Shown one piece after another: positions 1 through 9,628 of a stretch of DNA of 64,000 nucleotides. Where the stretch lies: positions 29,957-93,956 of the forward strand of contig JBJXFF010000136.1 in assembly GCA_046153945.1 (NCBI GenBank). Direction: 5' to 3'. Source of the stretch: SXOA01 sp046153945 (GTDB lineage: Bacteria; Planctomycetota; Planctomycetia; Pirellulales; Pirellulaceae). Under the pieces are notes generated by a model that worked only from the letters and a program-made list of their open reading frames with translations, was not told where the DNA came from and did not search any database. The position numbers were made by a program, and so were the translations under genes. Numbering within the stretch: position 1 is the stretch's first letter; every line of letters starts with the position of its first letter.

Positions 1-2
1 GG

Positions 3-1925
3 GCGCTGGTGAAGGAAAGGGAGGAACGTCGTTTTCAGGCTGCGGAAGACGAATACCGAAAAATTCTGGAATTGGAACCGGAGCACTTCGAAGCCCGTTT
101 CCAATACGCTCGGCTCCTTCTGCAAAATCAACAAGTAACCGAGGCAGCCGTGCAGTATGAAGCGTGCCTGAAAGCCGCCCCCAACGATACTCGGGTGCAA
201 CTCGCGCTTGCCGAGTGCGAATATCGGGGTGGGAAAGAAATGGAGTCCGCACGTCACCGGTTGGAAGCGCTTCTCGGGCAAGACCAGAGCGAGGAGGATC
301 GGGCGGCGACCCTGATTCTGCTGGGAGAAATCGCGCGCTTCCAAAAGAAGCCCGATTTGGTAGTTAAATATCTCACGGAGGCCATTGAGCTCCCTCATGA
401 GATCAGTGCCGCTCCCTATCGCTCCCTCAGCGCTGCCTACGCTAGTCTTCAGCAGAGCGATCAGTCTAAGAAGTACCTGGCAATCGCCCAGCGCAAGACG
501 GACCAGCGGCTTCGTTTGAACCATATTTTGGATTTGGTAATTCAGGATCCCACGAACGCCGAACTGCGCTACGAACAAGGGATTGTGTTTGACGAGGAAG
601 GACGGCCAGATCAAGCGAAAATTTGGTGGACTATGGCCGTGCGATTTGACCCGGATCACCTTCCGGCGCATGTCAGATTGGCGGCCTATTACTCAAAAAC
701 AAAGAACCAGGAAAAGGCCGAGTACCATCTCGCCATGGCCGCGCGGGCCGCGCCAAAGATGGTAGGTCGCCTTTGGAAGGACCTCGTGTGGGACGATCTT
801 GAAAAGGTGCGAAAGGGAATTCCTTGGCTTGGCGAATATCCAGATCTTCGCGAGGATGCCGAATTGCTTACCATGGGCCTTGCCGTGGCCGAGGGTAAAG
901 AACCTCGTTCAGCAACTGAACGCCTTCAGCAACTGACCGGCAACCCTCGCCTGGCAATTGCCGCCGTCACCCTGCTGGGCGAAATTCATCGCCGGTCCGG
1001 CAATTATGCGGCAGCTCGCGGGGAATTTGAGCAAGTTTTAGCGACGAATCCGCAAGTACCGGCAGCGCTGTGGGGGTTACAAAAAGTCTGCCGGGACACA
1101 GGCGCTTTTGCGGACATGGAAAAACATGCCTTGACGTTGGCTGAGCTGGATGTGCTCGATTACCGGCCGCACCGGGTGATTGGCGAACAACGCATGCGCA
1201 ACAAAAAATGGACCTCGGCAATTCTGGAATTTCGAGAGTCCTTGCGCCTTCAACCCGAGCAGCCGGAGGTGGATCAGTGTCGCCTCAATCTGGCTGAATG
1301 TCTGATTGAGGTCGGAAAACTCTCCGACGCTCTGCAAATTCTCAAGGAAACCAAGTCTGCTCCCCGGAAGTCCTACTTGGAAGCGCGCTGCCACTATGCG
1401 TCCAAGGAAATCAACAAAGCCAGCAAGCTGCTCGATACCGCGACCAGGCCACCCGCGGATTACCTTCCTTCGCTCATCCTGCGCGCCGACATTGCCTTGG
1501 CCCATCGCGAGCCGGAGGTCGCCGACAGAATGCTGTCCCGAGCCTTAAAGCTTGCTCCACAAAGCAGCGAGCCGCATCGCAAAATGGCGGTGCTCTTGCG
1601 CCAAAAGGGTGAATTGGATTCTGCCATCGCCGAGGAAAAAGCAGCCGATGAACTGGCGGCGCTCGAAGCTCGATTGGCTGCGTTGACCGAGAAAGCTTCA
1701 CGGAGCCCGCTGGACATCAGTTCGCGAAAGGGACTGGCGGTGGTTTTGAGAGAGCTGGGGCGGGAAGTGGAAGCTGAGCATTGGGAAACCGTCGTTCACG
1801 GCATGTCGCAGAAACTCGAGAAGCCGTCAGTGGTTGTCAAGCCGCCGGCCGCGGAACCAGGTCCGCAAAAGCGCATGGTCGCACCCGCGGAAAAGCCGCG
1901 TACCGCGGGGCCGGCAAGACCTTGA
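3..1925 (+). CDS. TPR-repeat protein, 5' end outside the window
   Basis: The frame is open to the left edge, so the gene probably starts upstream; a GTG at 9 has no ribosome binding site in front. The roughly 640 visible residues are helix-turn-helix tetratricopeptide repeats of the A-x-x-x-Y/W-x-x-A/L type, from the first residues to about residue 560, with alanine at the packing positions. The last 50 residues are rich in proline, lysine and alanine and look disordered. TPR arrays act as protein-binding scaffolds. In planctomycetes such proteins often lie next to FG-GAP/ASPIC proteins, but the upstream gene cannot be seen. No enzymatic domain is visible. The TPR call is firm; the role is unknown. 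Confidence 0.75.
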   Translation, partial: ALVKEREERRFQAAEDEYRKILELEPEHFEARFQYARLLLQNQQVTEAAVQYEACLKAAPNDTRVQLALAECEYRGGKEMESARHRLEALLGQDQSEEDRAATLILLGEIARFQKKPDLVVKYLTEAIELPHEISAAPYRSLSAAYASLQQSDQSKKYLAIAQRKTDQRLRLNHILDLVIQDPTNAELRYEQGIVFDEEGRPDQAKIWWTMAVRFDPDHLPAHVRLAAYYSKTKNQEKAEYHLAMAARAAPKMVGRLWKDLVWDDLEKVRKGIPWLGEYPDLREDAELLTMGLAVAEGKEPRSATERLQQLTGNPRLAIAAVTLLGEIHRRSGNYAAARGEFEQVLATNPQVPAALWGLQKVCRDTGAFADMEKHALTLAELDVLDYRPHRVIGEQRMRNKKWTSAILEFRESLRLQPEQPEVDQCRLNLAECLIEVGKLSDALQILKETKSAPRKSYLEARCHYASKEINKASKLLDTATRPPADYLPSLILRADIALAHREPEVADRMLSRALKLAPQSSEPHRKMAVLLRQKGELDSAIAEEKAADELAALEARLAALTEKASRSPLDISSRKGLAVVLRELGREVEAEHWETVVHGMSQKLEKPSVVVKPPAAEPGPQKRMVAPAEKPRTAGPARP

Positions 1926-1961
1926 GGTGACGGGTCGGGATCATTGGAATAGGTTTCGCTA

Positions 1962-2225
1962 ATGCCGCTCGTGTTTATCCCCGCGCAACTTCGTGGCTTG
2001 ACCGGAGGCGCAGCTCAAATCGAGCTCTTGGCAACAAATGTTCGGGAGGTGGTTGAGTTGCTTGAGGCCCGCTTTCCTGGCATCAAGGAACGGCTTTGCC
2101 AGGGTGGCGAACTGGCACCCGGACTGCAACTTTCCATCGACCATGTCATGTCCAGCCGCGGCTTACGGACGAAACTGAAGCCGAGCAGCGAAGTCCATTT
2201 TCTTCCCGCCTTTGGCGGCGGGTGA
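1962..2225 (+). CDS. ThiS/MoaD-family ubiquitin-like sulfur carrier
   Basis: An 87-residue protein of the length and layout of the MoaD/ThiS beta-grasp family. The N-terminal strand ends in a helix that begins VREVVELLE, the middle contains PG and a run of polar residues, and the C-terminus is PAFGGG. The terminal Gly-Gly is the part that is adenylated and thiocarboxylated in this family (molybdopterin, thiamine or other sulfur transfer). It starts 36 bases after the TPR gene and converges on clpB. No E1-like (MoeB/ThiF) or partner synthase is in the window, so the pathway cannot be named. Confidence 0.7.
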   Translation: MPLVFIPAQLRGLTGGAAQIELLATNVREVVELLEARFPGIKERLCQGGELAPGLQLSIDHVMSSRGLRTKLKPSSEVHFLPAFGGG

Positions 2226-2266
2226 ACTTCCAGGCTCGGCTTTGCTTATCACTAAGTCGGTTTCGG

Positions 2267-4942
2267 CTATCGATTCTCGCCGGCCCGCGGCGTGGCGATG
2301 GGTGTGAAGACAAACTCGTCGTCTACAAAATCGATCTTCACGCCGCTTCCGGCGGGGATGTTTCCCTTGAGGATTTCGGTCGCCAGCGGATTCTGAATCC
2401 GCTGCTGGATGACTCGCTTGAGCGGGCGAGCGCCGTAGAGCGGGTCGTACCCTTCGTCAGCGACCGCCTTCTCGGCGGAGGCGGTGACGACAAGGCCAAT
2501 CTCCTGCTGCTCGAGCTGCTTTCGCAATCGCTGTAATTGCAGGTCCACGATCCGGACAATCTGCTCCTTGGCCAGCGGCTGGAAGACGATGGTTTCGTCG
2601 ATACGGTTGAGGAACTCCGGCAGGAATTTTTCCCGCAAGGCCTCCTTCACCGCTTCCTTGATCTCTTCCGTGGTCCCACGCTCGCGCGTGATCTCCTGAA
2701 TCATCTGGCTGCCGATGTTGCTGGTCATCACCACGATGGTGTTCGTGAAATTCACGGTGTGCCCGTGATTGTCCGTCAGCCGGCCATCATCGAGGACTTG
2801 CAACAGCACGTTGAAGACGTCCCGGTGCGCCTTCTCGATTTCGTCGAGCAGCACCACGGAATAAGGCCGGCGGCGGACCGCTTCCGTCAGCTTGCCCCCT
2901 TCTTCGTAGCCGACGTAGCCTGGCGGAGCTCCGATCAGGCGGCTGACAGTGTGCTTTTCCATGAACTCGCTCATGTCGATCCGGACCATGGCGTTCTCGT
3001 CGTCGAACATGATCTCAGCGAGGGCCTTGCACAACTCCGTTTTCCCCACGCCCGTCGGGCCGAGGAAAATGAACGAGCCGATCGGCCGGTTGGGATCCTG
3101 CAATCCGCTGCGGCTGCGGCGGACGGCGTTGGAAACGGCAATGACCGCCTCGTCCTGCCCCACCACCCGCTGATGCAGCCGCTCTTCCATGACGAGCAGC
3201 TTGGCCCGCTCGGTTTCCAGCATCCGCGACACCGGCACGCCGGTCCAAGCCGAAACTACCTCGGCAATTTCGTCCTCGGTCACTTCCTTGCGCAGCAGCC
3301 GCCGCTCGGGCTTCTTCGGGGCCGGCTTCTCAGCTTCCTTCTCGTCCTCCTCGTCCTGCACCTCAAGCTGCTTCTGCAAAGCCTCCTTCTTTTTCAAGAG
3401 CTGCAACAACGTGTTGTAATCGTCCTCACTGGGGAGTTGGCCGCGAGATTGCTTGTCCTTGATCGTCGTCTCCAGCTGCTGGTACTCGAGCTCGGCCTTT
3501 TCCAGCTCAGTTCGGACTCCCTTGATGTCGCCCACGCCTAGTTTTTCCGTCTCCCACTGCTCCCGAAGCGAAGCCAGGTTCCGCTTCACTTCGGCCATTT
3601 CCGCTTCGACTTCCGCTCTTTGCTCCTGGGTGGAAGCGTCGGTCTCCTCGGCCAGTTGCCGGTGGGCCAATTCGAGCTGCCGCAGGCGGCGCTGCACTTC
3701 GTCGATTTCGGTCGGCACACTTTCCAGTTCCATCGCCAGCTTGCTGGCCGCTTCGTCAATCAGATCGATCGCCTTGTCTGGCAAGAATCGCTCGGTGATG
3801 TAGCGGTGCGAGAGCTTTGCGGCAGCGACCAGTGCCGAGTCCTTGATCTTTACGCCGTGGTGAGCTTCGTACCGAGGCTTGAGTCCCCGCAGAATGCTGA
3901 TGGTGTCCTCCACGCTCGGCTCGTTGACGTAGACCGGCTGGAAGCGGCGCTCGAGCGCGGCATCTTTCTCGACGTGCTTACGATATTCGTCCAGCGTCGT
4001 CGCCCCGATGCAGCGGAGTTGCCCGCGGGCCAGCGCCGGCTTGAGCAGATTGGCGGCATCGGCAGCCCCTTCCGCCGCTCCCGCGCCGATCACGGTGTGC
4101 AGCTCGTCGATGAACAGGATCACGCCGCCGCCTGACTCTTCCACCTCCCGCAGCACCGCCTTCAGCCGTTCTTCGAACTCGCCGCGGAACTTGGCCCCGG
4201 CGATGAGAAGCCCCATGTCGAGGGCGATGACCTTCTTGTTCTTCAGGCTGGTCGGCACGTCCCCCTGCACGATGCGCAGCGCGAGGCCCTCGGCGATGGC
4301 TGTCTTGCCGACGCCCGGTTCGCCGATGAGAACCGGGTTATTCTTGGTGCGACGGGAGAGGACCTGCATCACTCGGCGGATTTCGTTGTCCCGCCCGATG
4401 ACCGGATCGAGCTTGCCGGCAGTCGCCCGCTCCACGAGGTCGATGCCGTACTTCTTTAGCGCCTGGTACTTCTCCTCGGGGCTCTGGTCGGTCACACGCT
4501 GCGATCCGCGGACTGTGCGGAGCGCGCCCAGAATGTCTTTTTCGCTCACTCCGTTGATTTGCAGCAGGTTTTTGACGGAAGAGGCAACTTTCGCCATTGC
4601 CAGCAGCAGATGCTCGACGGAGACGAACTCGTCCTTCATCGCCGCCGCTTCCTTATCCGCGGCTTCCAGCACTTGCATCAGCGTCTTGTTCGGCTGAGGG
4701 ACGTTGCCGCCGGAGCTTTTGACCAGCCGGCTGATTTCCCCTTCGGTCAAACGGGCCAACTGCTGGGGATTGGCTCCGATCTTTTCCAGGACCGGCTTGG
4801 CAATGCCATCGCCGTCCTGCAGCACCGCAGCCAGCAGGTGGAGCGGGTCCATCTCTGGGTTCCCCCGCTCACTCGCCCCTGACTGGGCGTTTTGCAGGGC
4901 TTCCTGGGCTTTAAGGGTCAGTTTGTCCATGCGAAAGGGCAT
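2267..4942 (-). CDS. clpB: ClpB protein disaggregase
   Basis: An AAA+ Hsp100 chaperone that works with DnaK to pull apart aggregated protein in the cytoplasm. Order of parts: Clp N-domain (about 1-150), first AAA module with Walker A GEPGVGKT and Walker B VILFIDE, a long coiled-coil middle domain (about 400-560) that marks ClpB rather than ClpA/C, and second AAA module with GPTGVGKT and arginine-finger region. The start was set at the ATG at 4942 because GAGGAA lies 9 bases before it. A longer frame to 5014 adds 24 residues that do not look like ClpB. Length, 891 residues, is slightly above the usual 860. The linker between the middle domain and AAA-2 holds a charged insert with DEEDEKEAEKPAPKKPE. 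No CIRCE-type operator was seen upstream. Confidence 0.95.
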   Translation of the reverse strand: MPFRMDKLTLKAQEALQNAQSGASERGNPEMDPLHLLAAVLQDGDGIAKPVLEKIGANPQQLARLTEGEISRLVKSSGGNVPQPNKTLMQVLEAADKEAAAMKDEFVSVEHLLLAMAKVASSVKNLLQINGVSEKDILGALRTVRGSQRVTDQSPEEKYQALKKYGIDLVERATAGKLDPVIGRDNEIRRVMQVLSRRTKNNPVLIGEPGVGKTAIAEGLALRIVQGDVPTSLKNKKVIALDMGLLIAGAKFRGEFEERLKAVLREVEESGGGVILFIDELHTVIGAGAAEGAADAANLLKPALARGQLRCIGATTLDEYRKHVEKDAALERRFQPVYVNEPSVEDTISILRGLKPRYEAHHGVKIKDSALVAAAKLSHRYITERFLPDKAIDLIDEAASKLAMELESVPTEIDEVQRRLRQLELAHRQLAEETDASTQEQRAEVEAEMAEVKRNLASLREQWETEKLGVGDIKGVRTELEKAELEYQQLETTIKDKQSRGQLPSEDDYNTLLQLLKKKEALQKQLEVQDEEDEKEAEKPAPKKPERRLLRKEVTEDEIAEVVSAWTGVPVSRMLETERAKLLVMEERLHQRVVGQDEAVIAVSNAVRRSRSGLQDPNRPIGSFIFLGPTGVGKTELCKALAEIMFDDENAMVRIDMSEFMEKHTVSRLIGAPPGYVGYEEGGKLTEAVRRRPYSVVLLDEIEKAHRDVFNVLLQVLDDGRLTDNHGHTVNFTNTIVVMTSNIGSQMIQEITRERGTTEEIKEAVKEALREKFLPEFLNRIDETIVFQPLAKEQIVRIVDLQLQRLRKQLEQQEIGLVVTASAEKAVADEGYDPLYGARPLKRVIQQRIQNPLATEILKGNIPAGSGVKIDFVDDEFVFTPIATPRAGENR

Positions 4943-5123
4943 CACGTATTCCTCGGCACGAAGTCTCCGGCGGACAGAATGTCCGATTTTCATCGCGTTC
5001 CAATGAAAAAGCAAATTCGATGCCTAACTCGAAGTGGGAGTAAGGCTGGCGCACTGTCACAGACACTCCGTGCGCAGGTATTGAAAGAAATCATTACTCT
5101 GCAAGCCGACAAGGAGCCTTCCA

Positions 5124-6041
5124 ATGAGGATCACTTCTCAAAACGCCTCCATAAAGATCTTCCTGGCCCCGTTCTGGCTGGCTCTTCTGGGACTATTCTT
5201 CAGCGGGTCTCACCTCACTTGGGCCAAAGATGCGGCACCAGTCACCTCGGTTCCCGACGTAAGAACGACCGCGGAAGGGGCTGAGTCCGCCTGGATCGAA
5301 CTCATTGTCGGATCTGAGAAACCGCTCGCGCGGCTATGGCTTGCCGGCCCGCGCGGGGAGGCGAGCGAGGAATGCATTGTGATTACGCATGGGATGGGAG
5401 GGACCGTGAGCGGGGACCGTTTTCATCGCCTGGCGGAGACGATTCGCAAGCGGCTGCCGCGGGCGAGTGTGGTTCGCGTCGACTGGAGCGAGAGGGCCGC
5501 ACCCAAGGCTGGCGGGTTCCCCAATCCCTGGAAAGTTGCCGGCAGCATTGATGGCGTGGGGGACGAGGCCGCCCAGGTTCTCGCGGCCAGTGGAATCGAT
5601 CCCGCCCGGACAACGTTCATCGGCGAGAGTTTTGGGAACTGGGTGAACGCGCGGATTGCATTTCAAATGGGGGGCGTGCAAGGAATTCTGGCGCTCAACC
5701 CAGCCAGCGAAGCTGGAGGGTATCCCCCAACTGACCTTCGCCCGTTGGCCCGACGCAGTTGCTCGCTTCAAACTTACTCCGTATTCGATTCGACGCTCGA
5801 AATCGCCGAACGCGACTTCTGGCTGAAAACATCCCCCGATGCAACTCAGTTTGCTCAGCACACTGCCGGCATCCAGTGGTTAAGAGATCGAATCGAGGAA
5901 GGAGACCTGACCTGGCTCCGATCGGAACAGCCCTTGCCTCCGCGCCGGCCAGGGCACTTTCGGGCGACGGCGGCAATCGACGGCCGGCTGTTGCACGAGC
6001 AGGTCTCGCGGGAACGGCCGAATTTGCCCGGTAACAACTAA
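5124..6041 (+). CDS. Secreted alpha/beta-hydrolase (lipase-like)
   Basis: Begins with an N-terminal signal peptide (hydrophobic stretch about residues 11-28, cleavage near TWA-KD), so it is exported. The start is supported by AAGGAG 8 bases upstream. The oxyanion segment THGMGG and the nucleophile elbow GESFG (serine near residue 170) place it with the pancreatic-lipase/esterase group of alpha/beta hydrolases. A catalytic acid and histidine are probable in the C-terminal third (DSTLEIAERDFW, and a histidine near FAQHTAG), but cannot be fixed by eye. Length 305 residues. It is divergent from clpB and convergent with the WD40 gene. The substrate is unknown. Confidence 0.7.
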   Translation: MRITSQNASIKIFLAPFWLALLGLFFSGSHLTWAKDAAPVTSVPDVRTTAEGAESAWIELIVGSEKPLARLWLAGPRGEASEECIVITHGMGGTVSGDRFHRLAETIRKRLPRASVVRVDWSERAAPKAGGFPNPWKVAGSIDGVGDEAAQVLAASGIDPARTTFIGESFGNWVNARIAFQMGGVQGILALNPASEAGGYPPTDLRPLARRSCSLQTYSVFDSTLEIAERDFWLKTSPDATQFAQHTAGIQWLRDRIEEGDLTWLRSEQPLPPRRPGHFRATAAIDGRLLHEQVSRERPNLPGNN

Positions 6042-6064
6042 CTCAGCAGCTTTGGTGGGGCCGC

Positions 6065-7186
6065 TTACTTCGCCACCGGCACGGCCCAAATCCGGATCGA
6101 TCCATCCTGGCTTCCCCCCGCCAGGGACTTGCCATCCGGACTGAATGCGACCACGTTAACCTCGTCGGGACAGGGCAGCGCCGCGAGTTCCTTCCCCGTC
6201 GCCAAGTCCCACACCCGCACAATCTTGTCGCTGCCGGCCGTCGCCAATTGTTTGCCGTCCGGGCTGAACACTACCCGCCCCACGGCTGCCTTGAGTCCCT
6301 TCACCGGCTGTGTCGACTTACCAGTTGCCAGTTCCCAAACCGCAACCGACGCGCCCGTGTCGTCGATCAGCAGGCCAGCCGGCGCGCCCCGACTGCCAGC
6401 CGTGACGGGAGCTGCGACCCGTTTGCCGTCCGGGCTGAATGCCACATCCCCCGCCGACGCCCACTCGCCATAATCCACCTCGGGCTTCACCTGGAAGCTA
6501 TGCAAAACCTTTCCCTTTTCGGCGTCCCAAATCCGCACCTCGCCAGCTTCCGGCAGTTCTCCACCGGCCCCGTTCGTTCCAGCCGCGTACCGTTTTCCGT
6601 CAGCGCTCCACGTTACCGAACTCGCGGCTGTCGAGAGCTTGTCGGACTGGTGGATGACTTTACCTGTTTCCGCATCCCAAACAATGACAATTCCGCCCGG
6701 AAGGCCGTGCCGTCCCCCAACCGCCGCAATGGACCCCGCCGTGGCAAGTCGCTTGCCGTCTGGGCTGAAAGCCATCGCAAACACGTCGGGCCGGAACGCG
6801 GACTTCTGCCCGCGGTCGAGGATTGGATCGATTTTGGCAAGCGTCTTGCCGTTGGCCACGGTGCGGATCGTGATCTCGCCCCAGTAGTTAACCGCCACGA
6901 CTTTGAGGTCCGGGCTGAACGCGACGACCGGGCCGCCGTACCCCGCGCGGGCGATCGTCGCCAGAGACCCGATTTGCCGACCAGTCTCCGCGTCCCACAA
7001 CACGATCGCCCGGTCGTCACCCGCCGTCGCAACACTTTTGCCGTCGGCCCCCCAGGCGAGCGCGGTCACGGCCTTAGCGTGACCCTTGAGCACGACCGGC
7101 TCGGCCGCGCGGCCCAAGTTTGTCAAGATTGCCAGCATCACTGCCGCCAGGATCCCAGATACCGCCGCCATACGCACCGCGTTCAT
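6065..7186 (-). CDS. Exported WD40-repeat protein
   Basis: A 373-residue protein with a signal peptide (hydrophobic core about 9-24, ending GRAAEP), followed by WD40 blades. At least six repeats carry the FSPDGK(R/S)xA motif and W-D at blade ends (IVLWDAETG, IVWDAET, VRIWDAEKG, VRVWDLATGK, IRIWAVP), enough for one seven-bladed propeller. WD40 propellers are binding platforms and not enzymes. Export suggests a periplasmic or cell-envelope role. AGGGGGG lies about 7 bases before the ATG. It is the last gene before the ABC ATPase, with 166 bases between. Confidence 0.85.
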   Translation of the reverse strand: MNAVRMAAVSGILAAVMLAILTNLGRAAEPVVLKGHAKAVTALAWGADGKSVATAGDDRAIVLWDAETGRQIGSLATIARAGYGGPVVAFSPDLKVVAVNYWGEITIRTVANGKTLAKIDPILDRGQKSAFRPDVFAMAFSPDGKRLATAGSIAAVGGRHGLPGGIVIVWDAETGKVIHQSDKLSTAASSVTWSADGKRYAAGTNGAGGELPEAGEVRIWDAEKGKVLHSFQVKPEVDYGEWASAGDVAFSPDGKRVAAPVTAGSRGAPAGLLIDDTGASVAVWELATGKSTQPVKGLKAAVGRVVFSPDGKQLATAGSDKIVRVWDLATGKELAALPCPDEVNVVAFSPDGKSLAGGSQDGSIRIWAVPVAK

Positions 7187-7352
7187 CGCCGGTCCCCCCT
7201 ATTGGTGTTTATCAGTCGATTAGAGCCCCCGGCAGTGTTGTGGGTCAAGCAGATCGCGGTAAAGTCATGAAGACCTTAGTCGGGAGTCTTGGGCGGCAGC
7301 GAATGGTTGGCGTGGAGTGTTGGTTGGTGCCAAAGATGCCCGTCCCCGGCTA

Positions 7353-8045
7353 TTACTCCGCGTTGTTCACCAGCCGCCCTTTGTCCAGCCGTTGGACCCG
7401 GTCGGCTCGCTGGGCGGCGCGGGGGTCGTGGGTGACGAGGAGGATGGTTTTGCTGAGGGAGCGGCGGAGTTCTTCCAGGAGGTCGAGGATTTCCTCGGCC
7501 GATTTGGCGTCGAGGTCGCCGGTTGGTTCGTCGGCAACAATGAGGGTGGGGTCGGTGACGAGAGCCCGGGCGATGCCGACCCGCTGCTGTTGGCCGCCGG
7601 AGAGCTGCCCGGGGCGGTGGCTCATCCGGTTTTCCAGGCCGACCAGAGCGAGAGCCGTCGTCACTTGCTGCTTGCGCTGGGAGGCGGATAGGGGAAGGAG
7701 GAGCAGCGGCAGCTCCACGTTTTCGTATGCGCTCAGCACCGGCAGCAAGTGATAGAACTGAAAGATGAAGCCGATGTGCCGCGTCCGCCAGCGGGCGAGC
7801 TGCCCTTCGGACATTTGCGAGATGCAGTCGCTGCCGACCCAGACCTCCCCTTCGCTCGGCTTATCGAGGCCGGCGATGAGATTGAGGAGCGTCGTCTTGC
7901 CGCTGCCGCTGGGGCCCATCAAGCCAAAAAACTCGCCTTCGGCAACTTCCAGCGTGAGGCCATTGAGCACATCCACCCGCTCGCTGCCGCGGCGAAAGTA
8001 TTTGTGCACCCCTAGAACGCGAACAATGTCTGTCTTGGACTTCAT
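7353..8045 (-). CDS. ABC transporter ATPase, LolD/MacB type
   Basis: A stand-alone nucleotide-binding domain of 230 residues. Walker A is GPSGSGKT, the Q-loop follows at FIFQFYHLLP, the signature is LSGGQQQR, Walker B is LIVADEPTGDLD, and the switch histidine sits in LLVTHDP. The HLLP after the Q-loop and DEPTGDLD match the LolD/MacB/FtsE group, which drives lipoprotein release or substrate efflux through a FtsX-like permease. No permease of that type lies beside it; the nearest likely partner in the window is the HlyD-type adaptor at 13188-14495. A perfect hairpin separates it from the response-regulator gene upstream. Confidence 0.9.
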   Translation of the reverse strand: MKSKTDIVRVLGVHKYFRRGSERVDVLNGLTLEVAEGEFFGLMGPSGSGKTTLLNLIAGLDKPSEGEVWVGSDCISQMSEGQLARWRTRHIGFIFQFYHLLPVLSAYENVELPLLLLPLSASQRKQQVTTALALVGLENRMSHRPGQLSGGQQQRVGIARALVTDPTLIVADEPTGDLDAKSAEEILDLLEELRRSLSKTILLVTHDPRAAQRADRVQRLDKGRLVNNAE

Positions 8046-8079
8046 GCAGCCATCTTACTTGAGAGAGCCCGCCAAATCA

Positions 8080-8110
8080 CCTCGTTCCCAAGCGGAGCTT
8101 GGGAACGAGG
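8080..8110. repeat. Perfect 14-bp hairpin with GGA loop
   Basis: CCTCGTTCCCAAGC, loop GGA, then the exact complement. It lies between the stop of the sigma-54 activator gene (8122) and the start of the ABC gene (8045), so a transcript crossing it would form a very stable stem. There is no T-run typical of an intrinsic terminator. The three-base loop resembles that of the REP units at 26-27 kb, so it may be a dispersed palindromic repeat. Confidence 0.7.
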
Positions 8111-8121
8111 GAAACGGCATC

Positions 8122-9585
8122 CTATCCTCTAGGGGCTCCTGTCGTGCGCTTCAGGGTGAGTTCCTCGAGATGATGCTTGGCGATGAGCCGGTACAAGGCC
8201 CGGCGGCTGATTCCCAGGACCTTGGCAGCCTGGGCCTTGTTGCCGTTCTCTTGCCCGAGCGCCCGCAGGACGTTCAGCCGTTCCGCTTCGTCAAGACGAA
8301 GGGAGGAGCTGGCGGAGGTTTCGGAGGTATGCCCGTCGGGAAAATTGGCCTCCCGATTCGTTCCCTCAGAAGGGCTGCCGTCCTCGGCAATGGGCGAAAG
8401 GGCGACCAGGTTCTCCGGCAGATCATCCACCGTAATGAGGTGGTCTTCAGCCAGGATCTGGGCCCGTTCGAGGACATTGGCCAACTCGCGGACGTTGCCT
8501 GGCCAGTCGTACCTGAGCAACACTTCCATTGCCTCCGGACTGACGCGGCAGCGCACCGCCCCGAGTTGGCGGGTAGTCAGAAAATGTTCCACGAGCTCGG
8601 GAACTTCCTCGGGCCGCTCGCGCAGTGGGGGCAACGCGACCGTAAGAACGTTCAGGCGATAGTAGAGGTCCTCGCGGAACCGGCCCGCCTTCTGTTCCGC
8701 CTCCAGCGGCTTGTTCGTAGCCGCGATGACGCGCACGTTCGCGTGAAACTCCTCGGTCCCGCCGACCCGCCGGTAGTGTCCATCCTCGAGCACCCGCAGG
8801 AGCTTGGCTTGCAAGGCGGGTGACATCTCGGCGACTTCGTCAATGAACAGGGTGCCTCCCTCGGCCACCTCGATGAGGCCGCGCTTGGCCTGCAAAGCCC
8901 CGGTGAATGCGCCCCTCTCATGCCCGAACAGTTCGCTCTCCAGCAGGGACTCCTGCAGGGCGGCGCAGTTGACCGTCACTAGGGGGCGTTCGCGGCGGTG
9001 GCTGTTGCGATGCAGAGCACGGGCCACGAGTTCCTTGCCCGTTCCGCTGGGTCCGCGCACCAGCACCGTGGCATCGGTTGGGGCGGCCTTTTCGATGAGC
9101 TGCACCACCCGCCGCATCGCCAAGCTCGACCCGACCAGGGTGTAGCGGGGGGATTCGAAGTTGAGCCGCTCGACCCATTGCCGCAAGCGCACGTTCTCCA
9201 TGCGCAAGCAGCGGACCTCCATGGCTCGGGCGAGGATCGGGAGCATTGTCTGAAGCTTGAAGGGCTTGAGCAGGTAATCGAACGCCCCCAGCTTCATCGC
9301 CTCGACCGCGGTCTGAACGGTCCCCTGACCCGTCATAATGATGCCGACCAGTTGCGGATCGATTGCCAGGGCTTCACGGAGCAACTGGATGCCGTCCATG
9401 CCCGGCATCATCAAGTCGCTGAGCAGCACGTCGAATCTGCCCGATTCAAGTGCCCGCAGCCCGTCTTGGCCCGTGTTGACGCCCGTGACCTCGAAGTTCT
9501 GCCCGGCGAGAGTCTCGGAGAGGACTCTCGTCAGTTCTACTTCGTCGTCCACGATAAGTATTCGCCCCAGGGTCGGTTTGGTCAT
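8122..9585 (-). CDS. NtrC-family sigma-54-dependent response regulator
   Basis: Three parts in order. A receiver domain (1-120) has acidic pair DD at 13-14 and phospho-acceptor Asp57 (LLSDLMMPG). An AAA+ sigma-54 interaction domain (about 140-370) has Walker A GPSGTGKE and the GAFTGA loop that contacts sigma-54. A Fis-type helix-turn-helix lies at the C-terminus (AAKVLGISRRALYRLI). It activates transcription from -24/-12 promoters when phosphorylated. The start at 9585 (MTKPTLGRIL) was chosen over a longer frame because the receiver begins there. The gene follows the kinase by 43 bases on the same strand, so the two form a two-component pair. A strong -24/-12 site lies at 11622-11636. Confidence 0.93.
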   Translation of the reverse strand: MTKPTLGRILIVDDEVELTRVLSETLAGQNFEVTGVNTGQDGLRALESGRFDVLLSDLMMPGMDGIQLLREALAIDPQLVGIIMTGQGTVQTAVEAMKLGAFDYLLKPFKLQTMLPILARAMEVRCLRMENVRLRQWVERLNFESPRYTLVGSSLAMRRVVQLIEKAAPTDATVLVRGPSGTGKELVARALHRNSHRRERPLVTVNCAALQESLLESELFGHERGAFTGALQAKRGLIEVAEGGTLFIDEVAEMSPALQAKLLRVLEDGHYRRVGGTEEFHANVRVIAATNKPLEAEQKAGRFREDLYYRLNVLTVALPPLRERPEEVPELVEHFLTTRQLGAVRCRVSPEAMEVLLRYDWPGNVRELANVLERAQILAEDHLITVDDLPENLVALSPIAEDGSPSEGTNREANFPDGHTSETSASSSLRLDEAERLNVLRALGQENGNKAQAAKVLGISRRALYRLIAKHHLEELTLKRTTGAPRG

Positions 9586-9628
9586 GGCCGTTGTTTCCCG
9601 TCCACATGGTGGCGAGTATGAGGATCCG

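Noticed and set aside
2537..3541. 334-residue frame antisense to clpB
   Set aside because: It is a shadow of the clpB reading frame in a GC-rich gene; the residue pattern is not protein-like.
8080..8110. Intrinsic terminator
   Set aside because: The stem is strong but no run of T follows on either strand; it fits a palindromic repeat better.
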